From the NCBI RefSeq assembly GCF_001700435.1, contig NZ_LYPC01000027.1, forward strand, positions 186,380 to 250,379: 64,000 nt of DNA, written 5' to 3'. Every line of letters begins with the position of its first letter. Positions within the stretch are counted from its first letter, which is position 1. A program made the position numbers and the translations under genes. The notes beneath the pieces were generated by a model. That model did not search any database and was not told the origin of the DNA. It worked only from the letters and a program-made list of their open reading frames with translations. This document shows positions 8,268 through 17,472 of the stretch, one piece after another. Origin of the DNA: Paenibacillus pectinilyticus (GTDB lineage Bacteria; Bacillota; Bacilli; Paenibacillales; NBRC-103111).

Positions 8268-10130
8268 ATGTTTGCTGCAAAAATGAAAGCTTACGATGAG
8301 AAGATTCTGCTTGCTGCCCCTCTTCGTGGTAATGATCTGCCTGCTTTTGAAGATAGAGAAAGGTGGGAAGCGTTACCGGCGGATGTCCGAAGGATCCATA
8401 TGGAGCTTGGTGAACGTTATTTAGGTCAGGCGTGGTCGGTCATTCCAGCGACTTCGTTTATGGAATTCGAACGAGAAGGTAAGCGTGATGGCTATCAAGC
8501 TTACTATTTTGAGCGTCGTAAGGCTTTAAGCATGATGGTGATCGCAGAGTGTATCGAAGGCAATGGCAGATTCCTAGATAGCATCATTGATGGGATATGG
8601 CTTGTGTGCGAGGAAAGTGCGTGGTGGCTGCATGCGCATAATTACTTGTCATTGCAAGGAGGGCATGAGCCGCTTCCCAATGTCGAAGAGCCATTGATCG
8701 ATCTTTTTGCTGCAGAAACGGGGATGATGTTAGCGTGGATTCATTATCTGTTAGGCAGTGAATTGCGGAAGATCAGCCCGCTTATTCCGAATCGGATTCA
8801 AGTTGAATTGAAGCGCCGCATTTTTGAACCGTTTTGGGAGCGGGATGATTTCTGGTGGATGGGTATGGTCGATCAAGGCATGGAGATTAGCAATTGGACG
8901 ACATGGTGCTCGGAAAATGTACTCATGACTTATCTGCTCATGGAGGAGGATGATCGTGAGGTTACACGTTCAATCAAGCGATTAGCTCAAATCGTGGATT
9001 GCTTTATGGACGTCTATCCAGCGGATGGCGCTTGTACGGAAGGTCCAGGCTACTGGAGTAGAGCGGGCGGTTCGTTATGCAACTTCTGTGATTGGGTCAA
9101 AAGGAGTTCCGGTGGTCAGGTGGATTTGTTCCAAGAGCCTCTCGTTCAAGAGATTGGCCGATTCATATATCGTGGACACATTGATGGCCAGTATGTTGTG
9201 AATTATTCCGACTCTGGTTTCAAGGCTACACCAGCCCCATACACGGTATATCGTTACGGACTTGGCATCGGTGATTCGCATCTCACCTCATTTGCATCTG
9301 CCCTGTTAGCTGCGAAAGGCTTGGATGCAGACACGCAAATCGTATCCCTATATGGACTTCTGAGAAATGCCTTTGATTATAGCGAAATGAAAGCGCATCC
9401 GGCTGTTTATCCGTATGTGCAGGACGTTTGGCTGCCAGACACAGCGTACATGATTGCTAGAGAACATGCAGGTTCTTCCCAAGGCTTCTTCCTAGCAGCC
9501 AAAGGCGGTCACAATGAGGAAACCCACCATAACCATAACGATGTGGGTAACTTTATTCTCTATTACGATGGTAAGCCGGTCCTTATCGATGTCGGGATGC
9601 AGCCTTACACGAAGATGACGTTTAGTAAAGGACGGTACGATTTGTGGAACATTAGATCCTCTCACCACAATGTACCGCTGATTGGTGGTTATGAACAAAG
9701 AGACGGTTCCGACTATCGAGCTCTTGATGTGGACTACAAGCTAGACGTCGATTCCGTCTCTTTCGCGCTTGATATAGCGAAAGCCTACCCGGAAGAAGCG
9801 GGTGTAAGAAGCTGGATACGTGATATCAAGCTATTTCGAGGAGGTGATTCGCGCGTTGAACTAAAGGAACAATTTGAGCTGGCAAGAAGTGTTGATAGCT
9901 TGTCGTGTGTCTTCATGGTGATGAATGAACCTGAGATGATTTCACCAGGGCATGTACGGTTAGATCAGAATATCGTCATGCAATATGACTGCGAGTGCTT
10001 CCAGCTGCAGACAGAACGAATTGACGGTCATCAACCAATGGCTGGTCTTCCATCATGCTTCCGCATTATGCTGACTTGGATGAATCCGGGCAAGAACGGA
10101 AACTGGCAAATCAAGTTTTATTCGATGTAA
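8268..10130 (+). CDS. Heparinase II/III-like polysaccharide lyase or hydrolase
   Basis: 620 residues without a signal peptide, so probably cytoplasmic. ATG 8268 is chosen because GAAGGAGAC lies eight bases before it; the earlier GTG at 8235 falls in the preceding stem-loop. The N-terminal 340 residues form a helical toroid-like region (AWWLHAHNYLSLQGG, EGPGYWSRAGGSLCNF). The second half matches the heparinase II/III C-terminal domain, with histidines H420, H421 and H423 in THHNHNDVGNFILYYDGKPV. Characterised relatives cleave uronic-acid-containing glycans by beta-elimination. Which glycan is used here is unknown. The gene sits between the binding protein and a secreted GH2 enzyme. Confidence 0.82.
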   Translation: MFAAKMKAYDEKILLAAPLRGNDLPAFEDRERWEALPADVRRIHMELGERYLGQAWSVIPATSFMEFEREGKRDGYQAYYFERRKALSMMVIAECIEGNGRFLDSIIDGIWLVCEESAWWLHAHNYLSLQGGHEPLPNVEEPLIDLFAAETGMMLAWIHYLLGSELRKISPLIPNRIQVELKRRIFEPFWERDDFWWMGMVDQGMEISNWTTWCSENVLMTYLLMEEDDREVTRSIKRLAQIVDCFMDVYPADGACTEGPGYWSRAGGSLCNFCDWVKRSSGGQVDLFQEPLVQEIGRFIYRGHIDGQYVVNYSDSGFKATPAPYTVYRYGLGIGDSHLTSFASALLAAKGLDADTQIVSLYGLLRNAFDYSEMKAHPAVYPYVQDVWLPDTAYMIAREHAGSSQGFFLAAKGGHNEETHHNHNDVGNFILYYDGKPVLIDVGMQPYTKMTFSKGRYDLWNIRSSHHNVPLIGGYEQRDGSDYRALDVDYKLDVDSVSFALDIAKAYPEEAGVRSWIRDIKLFRGGDSRVELKEQFELARSVDSLSCVFMVMNEPEMISPGHVRLDQNIVMQYDCECFQLQTERIDGHQPMAGLPSCFRIMLTWMNPGKNGNWQIKFYSM

Positions 10131-10185
10131 AAGGGAGCAGTGGAGAGATAACCAAACTAAATTCGTTATTCAATGGAGGGATTTT

Positions 10186-13100
10186 ATGAAAAAGGCAAGA
10201 CAAATCTTGGTGAGGATGGTATGCGCAACACTGATCTTATTCGCTTTGAATAGTTTGCTGCTCCCAGGGGGTAACATCGTCCATGCTGGCCCCTACGCAA
10301 GAGATCAAGTTTCGCTGAATGGGATTTGGAATTTTTATCCCAATAACGGCACTACGCGATATCAGATTAATGTACCTTCTTACTGGGATGACACCAATTC
10401 TAATAATTACCCGGCAGACTGGCAGAACCTAACGTATGGCGTTTATAAGACAAACTTTTCCGTTCCTAGCTCGATGTCAGGTGAGGAAATTTATATGGAT
10501 TTTGCAGGTGTTTCGTCCTTAGGAGCGCTCTATATCAACGGGAACCGCGTCCAATTGCCAGCTTCCGGTAATTATTTAATGACCTTGCTTCCCTATGATT
10601 TGGACATTACGAATTGGGTTACCGTTGGGTCTAGCAATACATTGGAGCTTCATGTGTACGGTTCAGCCTCATTTCCCGCTGATGCATTGAATGCGGGGAA
10701 ACCTACCTATCCATATGGGACCGAGAATCTCACAGGTATTGGAAGAAGAGGCATCGGAGGCAACGTCAGCTTAAGCAGTAAGCCAAAGATTGCCGTAACG
10801 GATGTGCAAGTCATAACAGACTTGAAAGGGGATACGGATCCAAGCAATGATGTGATCACGCTAAAGGAGACAATTACGAATAACAACAGTACCAGCCAAA
10901 CTGTGACTTTGAAAAATGCGGCATCCTTGGATGGGGGAAGTTTGGAAAAATCATGGACCGATCAATCGGTGACGATCCCAGCGAATTCGAGTGTAGCGGT
11001 GTCTCTCTCGAATATAGCTTGGACGAATGCGAAGTATTGGTGGCCTTCGGATCCCAAACTGTACAACCTGTCAACCAGCTTGGTGGATGCTAGCTCAGTG
11101 ATGGTGGACTCCTTATCCACCTCGTTTGGCTTTCGGCAATTTACTCGTGTATCAGGTGCGAATTATTATACGCTAAATGGGCTGCGTGCCAATCTCAGAG
11201 GGGATACGCTTGATTTTCTGAATGCAGGAGGTACATCCAATGATCTGAATTATACGTATAATCTCCCAGCTGGAGCTTCGGCTGACCAAATGATCAAAGC
11301 GTATATTGATCAAGCTAAGGCACTGAATCTGAATGTACTGCGTTTCCATGTCAGAGGCGTGTTAACAGATGAGATTTACACCTATGCGGATCACGTAGGG
11401 ATGATGCTGATAGATGAATCACCCTATTGGCAGCCCGAACGGCTGCTTGATTATGGCACAGCCTCGATTAATCATGCCAAAGAATGGGTCACACAATGGG
11501 TGAAAGCAGTCAAAAATCATCCATCCCTTATCATGTATTCATCGACGAATGAAGCGTGGAATGCGTTAGATGCTTCTACGTTAATGCCGAATCTTCGCAC
11601 GGCTATTCTTGCTTATGACACGACGAGACCGATCTATAATGATGGTCAGCAATCCAATCTAAGCATCGATGATGAGTATAACTTTCATTACACAGGCGGA
11701 TATCCGTTAGGTGTATTCAATACGACAAATCTATATGGGATTTATTCCGGAGGGACAACGAAACCAGTAGGGGAAGGCGAATCGTTGACACCTTCGCACG
11801 GATACCCAACAATCAGCTCCGACGGTACAACGGTTTCGGTTCTGACAACGGCTCCATTTGGCGGAAGTCCGAATGTCATCTCGCAAGCGCAATACGTGAA
11901 GGAAGTCGGGCGAATTACCAGAGGAGCCCGATACGCAGGTGTGGCGGATTACAGACCGTTTTTCAATTATGAATATGCGTTTGATCCCATTGAGGCAACG
12001 ATCCATCCTGTGTGGTCCGACATGTCGGCTTCCGGTTTGAAACCGGTATCCTTGTATCGGCCCTTGATCAACCCGTTTGATACGAACTATCCGACAGTCA
12101 TCCAAGGGGATGGTTACAGCTATTATCAGAACTCCTTCGCGCCTGTGGCCGCATTCGATAAGGAGTTTGATCAATTGAATCGGATCGGGGCGAGCCCAAC
12201 TGTCTATACAGGCGGCAATGCTGTTAATCAAACGGTTTTGATTTACAATGATGAACTAAACACAGGCACATCGGTGCAGATCAATTGGGAGGCTGGTTAT
12301 ACAGACCCAGCTACCAGTGCGTATACGTCATTTGCCAGCAATTCGTTTACGTCTGCGGTTGCGTATGGAAGCACGGTTTCACAGCCAATCAGCTTCACGA
12401 TTCCTAGCGGTATTACGGGTTCAAAGCAATTGCAGTTGAAATTAACAGCCTCCAAAGGCGGGGTACAAAAGTTTACCGAAACGAACACCGTCGGTGTCAT
12501 CAATGCCGTTTCAGCTCCTAAAATCAAAGTGACAAACCCAACCATTTCACTCGGAAATGTGACGAATGAAAATGTTAATCTGCATCACAAAATTAAGCTA
12601 GTCAACGCAGGCGGCGGACTAACGGAGAATTGGACAGCAACCGGACAGGGCGGTTGGTTGAATTTGCTGAGCCCTTCCGGGAATCTGAGAGGCGAGCAGG
12701 AGGTCTATTTTACCATTGATCCAGCCGGACTAACGGCAAATACGCCATACACCAAAACGATCACATTCACAGGCAATAGTGGTTCAACGGCAACAGCTAC
12801 GATTAGTTTTACGAATAATGTTTCGCAATCCAGTGATCTTGCCTTAGGGAAAACAGTCACAACATCCTCTGCGCTGACTAGCTGGCCAGGGAGCAACTTG
12901 ACGGACGGTCTCTCGACCACCTCATGGAGCAGCCAGTTGCAGACAACAAGTGCGGTTACGGAATGGGCAGTTATACCGTTCGGAGCAGCGACGAAATTCG
13001 ATACGGTAGTTCTTACGCCGCGAAACGATATTGCGACTAATTTTGCTTGTTGTTTCCCTATTGATTTCCAGGTGCAGGGCTCTAATGATGGGAGCAGTTG

Positions 13101-13707
13101 GACAACAATCTCTAATCAAGTTGGCTTCCAAGCACCGGGAGCTGGTCAACGTGCCAGCATTTGGGTGGGCAATCAAACCTATGCTTACTTACGTATGTAT
13201 GTGACTAAGACCTCTGCAGACAACTTTGGATCGTATTATGTGCAGCTTGGCGAAATCTCGGTGTATCAGAATGATCTCGCGCTAGGCAAGACAGTGACGA
13301 CGTCTTCTGCACTAACTGGTTGGCCAGGCAGCACGCTGACCGATGGGGATCCGCTGACAACATGGAGCAGCATGAAGTATACGACAAGTGCCGTGAGCGA
13401 ATCGGCATCGATCAATTTCGGGGGAGCGACGGCTTTTAACACAGTCGTCCTCTATCCGAGGAATTCAAGCGGGGACACGTGGTGCTTCCCGGTGGATTTT
13501 CAGATCCAAGGATCGAACAATGGGACGACATGGACAACGCTGAAAAACATTACAGGCTTCACAGCACCTGGAGCCACACAGCGTATGAACTTTTGGGTAG
13601 GCAACCAAAGCTATAGTTATCTCAGAGTGCTAACGACGAAGGCATCGGCAGATAGTTTTGGATCCTATTATGTGCAAATGGGAGGCCTGTCCGTTTATCG
13701 GAATTAG
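10186..13707 (+). CDS. Secreted GH2-family glycoside hydrolase with two F5/8 type C domains
   Basis: 1173 residues. A signal peptide spans about residues 1-35 (ends near VHAGPYA). GH2 jelly-roll (about 40-200) and Ig-like (about 200-320) domains lead into a TIM barrel. The likely acid/base is E456 in SSTNEAWN and a possible nucleophile is E596 in FNYEYAF. Residues about 775-880 form a BACON/Ig-like segment. Two F5/8 type C carbohydrate-binding domains (about 884-1028 and 1030-1173) are near duplicates. It should act outside the cell and supply fragments to the ABC transporter. Activity within GH2 is not determined. ATG 10186 follows AATGGAGGG; a terminator closes the operon. Confidence 0.88.
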   Translation: MKKARQILVRMVCATLILFALNSLLLPGGNIVHAGPYARDQVSLNGIWNFYPNNGTTRYQINVPSYWDDTNSNNYPADWQNLTYGVYKTNFSVPSSMSGEEIYMDFAGVSSLGALYINGNRVQLPASGNYLMTLLPYDLDITNWVTVGSSNTLELHVYGSASFPADALNAGKPTYPYGTENLTGIGRRGIGGNVSLSSKPKIAVTDVQVITDLKGDTDPSNDVITLKETITNNNSTSQTVTLKNAASLDGGSLEKSWTDQSVTIPANSSVAVSLSNIAWTNAKYWWPSDPKLYNLSTSLVDASSVMVDSLSTSFGFRQFTRVSGANYYTLNGLRANLRGDTLDFLNAGGTSNDLNYTYNLPAGASADQMIKAYIDQAKALNLNVLRFHVRGVLTDEIYTYADHVGMMLIDESPYWQPERLLDYGTASINHAKEWVTQWVKAVKNHPSLIMYSSTNEAWNALDASTLMPNLRTAILAYDTTRPIYNDGQQSNLSIDDEYNFHYTGGYPLGVFNTTNLYGIYSGGTTKPVGEGESLTPSHGYPTISSDGTTVSVLTTAPFGGSPNVISQAQYVKEVGRITRGARYAGVADYRPFFNYEYAFDPIEATIHPVWSDMSASGLKPVSLYRPLINPFDTNYPTVIQGDGYSYYQNSFAPVAAFDKEFDQLNRIGASPTVYTGGNAVNQTVLIYNDELNTGTSVQINWEAGYTDPATSAYTSFASNSFTSAVAYGSTVSQPISFTIPSGITGSKQLQLKLTASKGGVQKFTETNTVGVINAVSAPKIKVTNPTISLGNVTNENVNLHHKIKLVNAGGGLTENWTATGQGGWLNLLSPSGNLRGEQEVYFTIDPAGLTANTPYTKTITFTGNSGSTATATISFTNNVSQSSDLALGKTVTTSSALTSWPGSNLTDGLSTTSWSSQLQTTSAVTEWAVIPFGAATKFDTVVLTPRNDIATNFACCFPIDFQVQGSNDGSSWTTISNQVGFQAPGAGQRASIWVGNQTYAYLRMYVTKTSADNFGSYYVQLGEISVYQNDLALGKTVTTSSALTGWPGSTLTDGDPLTTWSSMKYTTSAVSESASINFGGATAFNTVVLYPRNSSGDTWCFPVDFQIQGSNNGTTWTTLKNITGFTAPGATQRMNFWVGNQSYSYLRVLTTKASADSFGSYYVQMGGLSVYRN
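12835..13707 (+). repeat. Tandem F5/8 type C domain duplication, 438-bp period
   Basis: Two copies start at 12835 and 13273. Both begin with DLALGKTVTTSSALT and share most of their residues. The spacing is 438 bases (146 codons). This is an in-frame domain duplication in the GH2 gene, probably increasing avidity for glycan. Confidence 0.85.
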
Positions 13708-13733
13708 TAGGATTGGTTGTTGGGTGACGCAGG

Positions 13734-13760
13734 GAGCCGAGTAAGTGGGCTCTTTTTTTC
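13734..13760 (+). terminator. Rho-independent terminator of the glycan operon
   Basis: GAGCC (13734-13738) pairs with GGCTC (13748-13752), with a nine-base loop, and runs into seven T residues. It lies 27 bases after the GH2 stop codon. Confidence 0.8.
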
Positions 13761-13858
13761 GTTGTAAACTTAATGAAAACTTTGGCAAACATTGGTACTG
13801 TTCTAGTCCTTTGTAAGTTAAAATAGGATGGTATATAGCTAATTTGAGGAGTGATTAA

Positions 13859-14632
13859 GTGAGTTGGTCGCGTAAAGAGTTAAAAAGCAGAGCTAAACAA
13901 GTACTACGAACATCCTATTGGAAAGCATTTCTTGTAAGTTTGTTATTAGCTTTGGTTAGTGGGGGGATCGGAGGCTGTTCGGGGAATTGGAATACGAACT
14001 CATCGAATCACTTTTCCGGCATGCATATGGGGCTGGGGGATTCGAATTTTGGAGATATAAGCGGTGGTGTCGGCGTTGCGATTCTGCTCTTCATCATTCT
14101 ATTTGCCATCGTGGCAGGGTTGTGCGTCATTGCTTTCAATATCTTTGTGATCACGCCATTTAAGGTGAATGCGCACCAATATTTTAAACAAGCCTCACAA
14201 GGTGAGGTTGAATTGAACTATTTCCTCTATGCCTTCCGAAGCGGCAAATATTTAGGCATTGTCGCTGCGATGTTTTGGGCTGGCTTACTGAATTTTCTCT
14301 GGTTTCTCTTATTCATCATCCCAGGGATCGTCAAAACGTATGCGTACAGAATGGTGCCTTATATTTTGGGTGACAACCCAACCATCGGCCGGAAACGAGC
14401 GGTACAACTCAGCAATCAGATGACGAAGGGACACAAATGGCGTATGTTCGTTCTCGATTTATCTTTTATCGGTTGGTACTTGCTGGGGATCATTGCGCTT
14501 GGAATCGGTGTACTATTCGTTCTTCCTTACTATAATACGACGAGAGCCGAATTATATCTGGCGTTGCGCCAGCAAGTAATCAAGGAGGGGTTAGCCACAC
14601 CTGAGGAGTTAAATCTAGTCTATATCGGATAG
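13859..14632 (+). CDS. DUF975-family integral membrane protein
   Basis: 257 residues from a GTG start preceded by TTGAGGAG. The N-terminus (WSRKELKSRAKQVLRTSYWKAFLVSLLLALVSGG) is the DUF975 signature. Four or five hydrophobic spans follow, at about residues 20-40, 75-110, 135-165 and 190-220, with the conserved-looking NPTIGRKRAVQLSNQMTKGHKWRMF segment between the last two. The function of the family is unknown. The stop is four bases before the next ORF, so the three genes 13859-16501 are probably one transcript. Confidence 0.85.
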   Translation: MSWSRKELKSRAKQVLRTSYWKAFLVSLLLALVSGGIGGCSGNWNTNSSNHFSGMHMGLGDSNFGDISGGVGVAILLFIILFAIVAGLCVIAFNIFVITPFKVNAHQYFKQASQGEVELNYFLYAFRSGKYLGIVAAMFWAGLLNFLWFLLFIIPGIVKTYAYRMVPYILGDNPTIGRKRAVQLSNQMTKGHKWRMFVLDLSFIGWYLLGIIALGIGVLFVLPYYNTTRAELYLALRQQVIKEGLATPEELNLVYIG

Positions 14633-14636
14633 GGAG

Positions 14637-15665
14637 ATGAAGGTTGTGTCGATGCCAATGACGGTAACACCATCGCAAGTTAGAACGGGAGCATCCCAGC
14701 ACTCGATCACGATGATCATGGGGATGTGGCTCATTATTGGCTTATTTATTGATGGCTTCGCTCATAATCATGGGGCGGTTGAAACCTTTTTCACACCATG
14801 GCACGGTATTCTATACTCCGGGTATTTGGCTTGCGCCGTGTGGATTTTTATGATGATTCGCATGAATAAAATCACCCATCGCTACGCGACATGGACCGAG
14901 GCAATCCCCGTTGGCTACAAGCTTGGTGTAGCTGGAGTCATCCTCTTTTTCATCGGCGGACTTGGTGATATGTATTGGCATACGGTCTTCGGCATTGAGA
15001 AAAATATTGCAGCGCTGCTAAGTCCCACACATCTGCTATTGTTAGCTGGCGCGTTGATGATTCTGACAAGCCCTTATCGGGCGATCAGCCACGCTGAAAA
15101 GGGAGCTGCGCCGACGTTCCGCCAATTGCTGCCGGCACTAACCTCCATTGGCCTCACCTTCACCGTGTTCGCTTTCTTCTTGATGTATGCCTGGTCGTTC
15201 CGGCAAAACTTATGGATGGCCCGCGAACAAGACGCGATTGGCAGAGCCATTGTTGATTTCATGTTGACTACGATGATTCTCGTCATTCCACTGATGTTTG
15301 TGCTGCGCAGATGGAAGCTCCCATTCGGGACAGTTACGTTCTTCTTCCTGTTTGAAGCGATATTTCTAGCGGTGCTGGATGGCTTCGCGCACTATGGATC
15401 GATTGTGATTTTGCTGATAAGCGGCATTATTGGCGATGTCCTGTTCCACGGGATCAAAGAGAGGGAAGTCACCGACTGGCGTTACAAAGGCGTATTCTTT
15501 ATTCTGCCCGTGCTGATTTGGGGCTTATATTTTATAGGTTTAAAATTATTCCACACACTCGACTGGCCGCCGGAGCTGTGGGGAGGCGCAATTTTCCTAT
15601 GTGCGCTATGCTCATTAGGCTTAAGTATTCTTGCCGCACCCGTCACGCCAAGCCGAAGCGAATGA
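14637..15665 (+). CDS. Histidine-containing multi-spanning membrane protein, unknown
   Basis: 342 residues with roughly nine or ten hydrophobic spans. I do not recognise the family. His and Asp residues recur in or beside the membrane: LFIDGFAHNHG (near 35), FFTPWHGILYSGY, GGLGDMYWHTVFGIE, LLSPTHLLLL and LAVLDGFAHYGS (near 245). The DGFAH motif occurs twice, which hints at an internal repeat or a buried metal or redox site. The start is uncertain: AGGGAG abuts ATG 14637, so GTG 14646 or ATG 14652 may be used. Its stop overlaps the next start (ATGA), so it is translationally coupled to a Met/His-rich lipoprotein; metal handling is inference. Confidence 0.75.
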   Translation: MKVVSMPMTVTPSQVRTGASQHSITMIMGMWLIIGLFIDGFAHNHGAVETFFTPWHGILYSGYLACAVWIFMMIRMNKITHRYATWTEAIPVGYKLGVAGVILFFIGGLGDMYWHTVFGIEKNIAALLSPTHLLLLAGALMILTSPYRAISHAEKGAAPTFRQLLPALTSIGLTFTVFAFFLMYAWSFRQNLWMAREQDAIGRAIVDFMLTTMILVIPLMFVLRRWKLPFGTVTFFFLFEAIFLAVLDGFAHYGSIVILLISGIIGDVLFHGIKEREVTDWRYKGVFFILPVLIWGLYFIGLKLFHTLDWPPELWGGAIFLCALCSLGLSILAAPVTPSRSE

Positions 15666-16501
15666 AAGCGATCCTTTTTGTAACATGCTGCATGGTCATG
15701 CTATTAACAGCCTGTGGTTCTGCCTCAACGACGACCATTGATATGTCCGATCCATCCAGTATGGCGGGGATGTCGATGTCTTCCACGGCTACGCACCAGC
15801 ATGGGAATGACGCAGTCGCTCATTTTTCGGTCGTGTCACCGCACTATTTGCCCAATGAGAAAGCGACGATCACGATGCTGATTCAGAATAAATGGGATCG
15901 GCCGGTCGTGAACTTCGACATCATGCATGAGAAGCTCATGCATCTCATCGTGGTGAGCGAAGATCTGTCGTACTTCGATCATCTCCATCCGACCTACGCG
16001 GGCGAGGGACGCTTCGATGTGGAGACCACGTTCCCCGCGGGCGGCCATTATCAGCTTATCGCTGATTATACGCCGACGGGCCTAGGGGAAACCGTGCAAT
16101 CCCATTGGGTCACCATCAATGGGAAGGAGCCTAAGGCTGTGAAGCTGCAGCCGGATAGGAGCCTCACGAAGCTCATTGGCGACAAGGAGGTTACCTTGGC
16201 TTTTGACCATGTCATGGCGGGGATGCCGCTGGATATGGTGTTTACGTTTAAACAGGGGGCGACGAAAGCGCCTGTGACGAACTTGCAGCCCTATTTAGGC
16301 AGCGCAGGCCATGTGGTTGCGATTAGTGAGGATGGCAAAGAGTATGTGCATGTGCATCCGACGGATGATGCTGCGACTTCGGGTCCAATCGCGAAGTTCT
16401 CCATTCAATTTCCTAAAAAGGGTATCTACAAAATTTGGGGACAGTTTCAGCAAAATAACGAAGTGTTCATCGTTCCTTACATCATTGATGTAAAATTGTA
16501 A
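15662..16501 (+). CDS. Met/His-rich lipoprotein, possible metal-binding
   Basis: 279 residues from ATG 15662, inside the ATGA overlap with the preceding membrane protein gene. A signal peptide ends in the lipobox LTAC (Cys near 18). The next 25 residues are rich in Met and His (MAGMSMSSTATHQHG), as in periplasmic copper-binding proteins. Two similar beta-sandwich-like halves follow, each with a histidine motif: FDHLHPTY near residue 100 and YVHVHPTDD near 235. This resembles YtkA/FixH-like secreted domains, but the family match is not certain. A terminator follows at 16584. Confidence 0.78.
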   Translation: MKAILFVTCCMVMLLTACGSASTTTIDMSDPSSMAGMSMSSTATHQHGNDAVAHFSVVSPHYLPNEKATITMLIQNKWDRPVVNFDIMHEKLMHLIVVSEDLSYFDHLHPTYAGEGRFDVETTFPAGGHYQLIADYTPTGLGETVQSHWVTINGKEPKAVKLQPDRSLTKLIGDKEVTLAFDHVMAGMPLDMVFTFKQGATKAPVTNLQPYLGSAGHVVAISEDGKEYVHVHPTDDAATSGPIAKFSIQFPKKGIYKIWGQFQQNNEVFIVPYIIDVKL

Positions 16502-16583
16502 TATAAAAGAAATATAATCTTCATCTGGCATTCATGATCATCGCCTATAATAAAAGACGACCCCCTTTTAAATATAAACTTTA

Positions 16584-16615
16584 GACCCGCAGCCCGTTGC
16601 TGTGGGTCTCTTTTT
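16584..16615 (+). terminator. Rho-independent terminator
   Basis: GACCCGCAG (16584-16592) pairs with CTGTGGGTC (16600-16608) and is followed by a T-rich run. It ends the DUF975/membrane protein/lipoprotein transcript. Confidence 0.85.
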
Positions 16616-16663
16616 GCTCACTTGTGGTACAATAGGTGAATTAACCAACTAGGAGTGAGAAGA

Positions 16664-16942
16664 ATGACTGCCCCAATCAATGAGCAGGAGCTTGTTCAAT
16701 TCATCATCAGCAAAACAAAGGCGGACCCGAAGCAAATTGAACTGGTTCTGAAGCATGAGAAAGCTTATATCGCCAAAGCGGAACAAAGCTCGAAAGGTGA
16801 TGTAGATATCGACAGCGACGACCTGATTGATCATATTCTTAGCCGTCCAGACGTGAAGCTGAGTGAGCTTGCCGTGGATACGATTTTGGAAGCGGAGATG
16901 GAGTATTTAATGAAAAACGGTATGGCTGGGTATATGGACTAG
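16664..16942 (+). CDS. Small acidic hypothetical protein
   Basis: 92 residues from ATG 16664, with AGGAG eight bases upstream. No membrane span or signal peptide. The composition is acidic (DVDIDSDDLIDHIL in the middle), with predicted helices and no cysteine. The sequence reads like a conserved single-domain cytoplasmic protein, but I do not recognise it. It stands alone between two terminators. The good ribosome binding site and charged, non-repetitive sequence support a real gene. Confidence 0.7.
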   Translation: MTAPINEQELVQFIISKTKADPKQIELVLKHEKAYIAKAEQSSKGDVDIDSDDLIDHILSRPDVKLSELAVDTILEAEMEYLMKNGMAGYMD

Positions 16943-16997
16943 GGTATCATGAGGTATTAGCGACAACGAGAGTAACAAGAACAACAAGAGCAACAGA

Positions 16998-17060
16998 GCA
17001 AGAAGAGTATTAGTGCAAGAAGAGCAAGAAGAGCAAGAAGAGCAAGAAGAGCAAGAAGAG
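16998..17060. repeat. 9-bp tandem repeat (GCAAGAAGA)
   Basis: Five perfect head-to-tail copies at 17015-17059, plus one separated copy at 16998-17006. The run lies between the small ORF stop and its terminator, in the 3' untranslated region. Its copy number is likely to vary between strains by slippage. Confidence 0.9.
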
Positions 17061-17085
17061 TAACAAAGCATTAGGACACCAGAAG

Positions 17086-17127
17086 CTGCCACCACGAAGA
17101 GTGATCTATGTGGGGGCAGTTTTTTTG
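17086..17127 (+). terminator. Rho-independent terminator
   Basis: CTGCC-A-CCAC (17086-17095) pairs with GTGG-G-GGCAG (17110-17119) and runs into seven T residues. Confidence 0.75.
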
Positions 17128-17448
17128 TGTTTGAATGCTGTTTACAAACTTGGGTTTCTTATGTTGATCATTTTTGTTTGGATTCAGCAGGTGAAAACCA
17201 AGATTTCGAAATAAATGGAAAAACTCCATCTATTTCTTGCGATTTCCTCACTGTGCAGCAATTAAATGGATTTTGTACAGCTAATTATCCATAATTTCCG
17301 TGACTAAAGAGAAAAGGCTAAAATTAGCTGCATAAATTCCAGTTATTTTACATTTTATTGAACAAAGTGAAGAAATAACTGGAGGTTTTCCAGCTAAAGT
17401 TAAATGGAGAAGTTATTGAGTGGAGAAAAAGTCTATATTAATGTAACC
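17128..17448. other. AT-rich noncoding stretch with inverted repeats
   Basis: No plausible gene is seen on either strand. A compound inverted repeat lies at 17324-17397: outer arms TTAGCTG (17324-17330) and CAGCTAA (17391-17397), inner arms CCAGTTATTT (17339-17348) and AAATAACTGG (17373-17382). A further CAGCTAATT near 17280 is the complement of the AATTAGCTG at about 17322-17330, so alternative pairings exist. No T-run follows, so it is not a normal terminator. It may be a dispersed intergenic repeat element. Confidence 0.6.
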
Positions 17449-17468
17449 TTAAAGTTAATTAAATAACG
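17449..17468. promoter_or_regulatory. Operator-like site, left copy
   Basis: Contains GTTA-N6-TAAC (17454-17467). The 20-base block is an almost exact inverted copy of 17519-17539. It ends five bases before the -35 element of the GH2 promoter. Confidence 0.5.
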
Positions 17469-17472
17469 CATA

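Noticed and set aside
16907-17095. Cys/Ser-repeat peptide on the minus strand
   Set aside because: It only translates the 9-bp tandem repeat and has no ribosome binding site.
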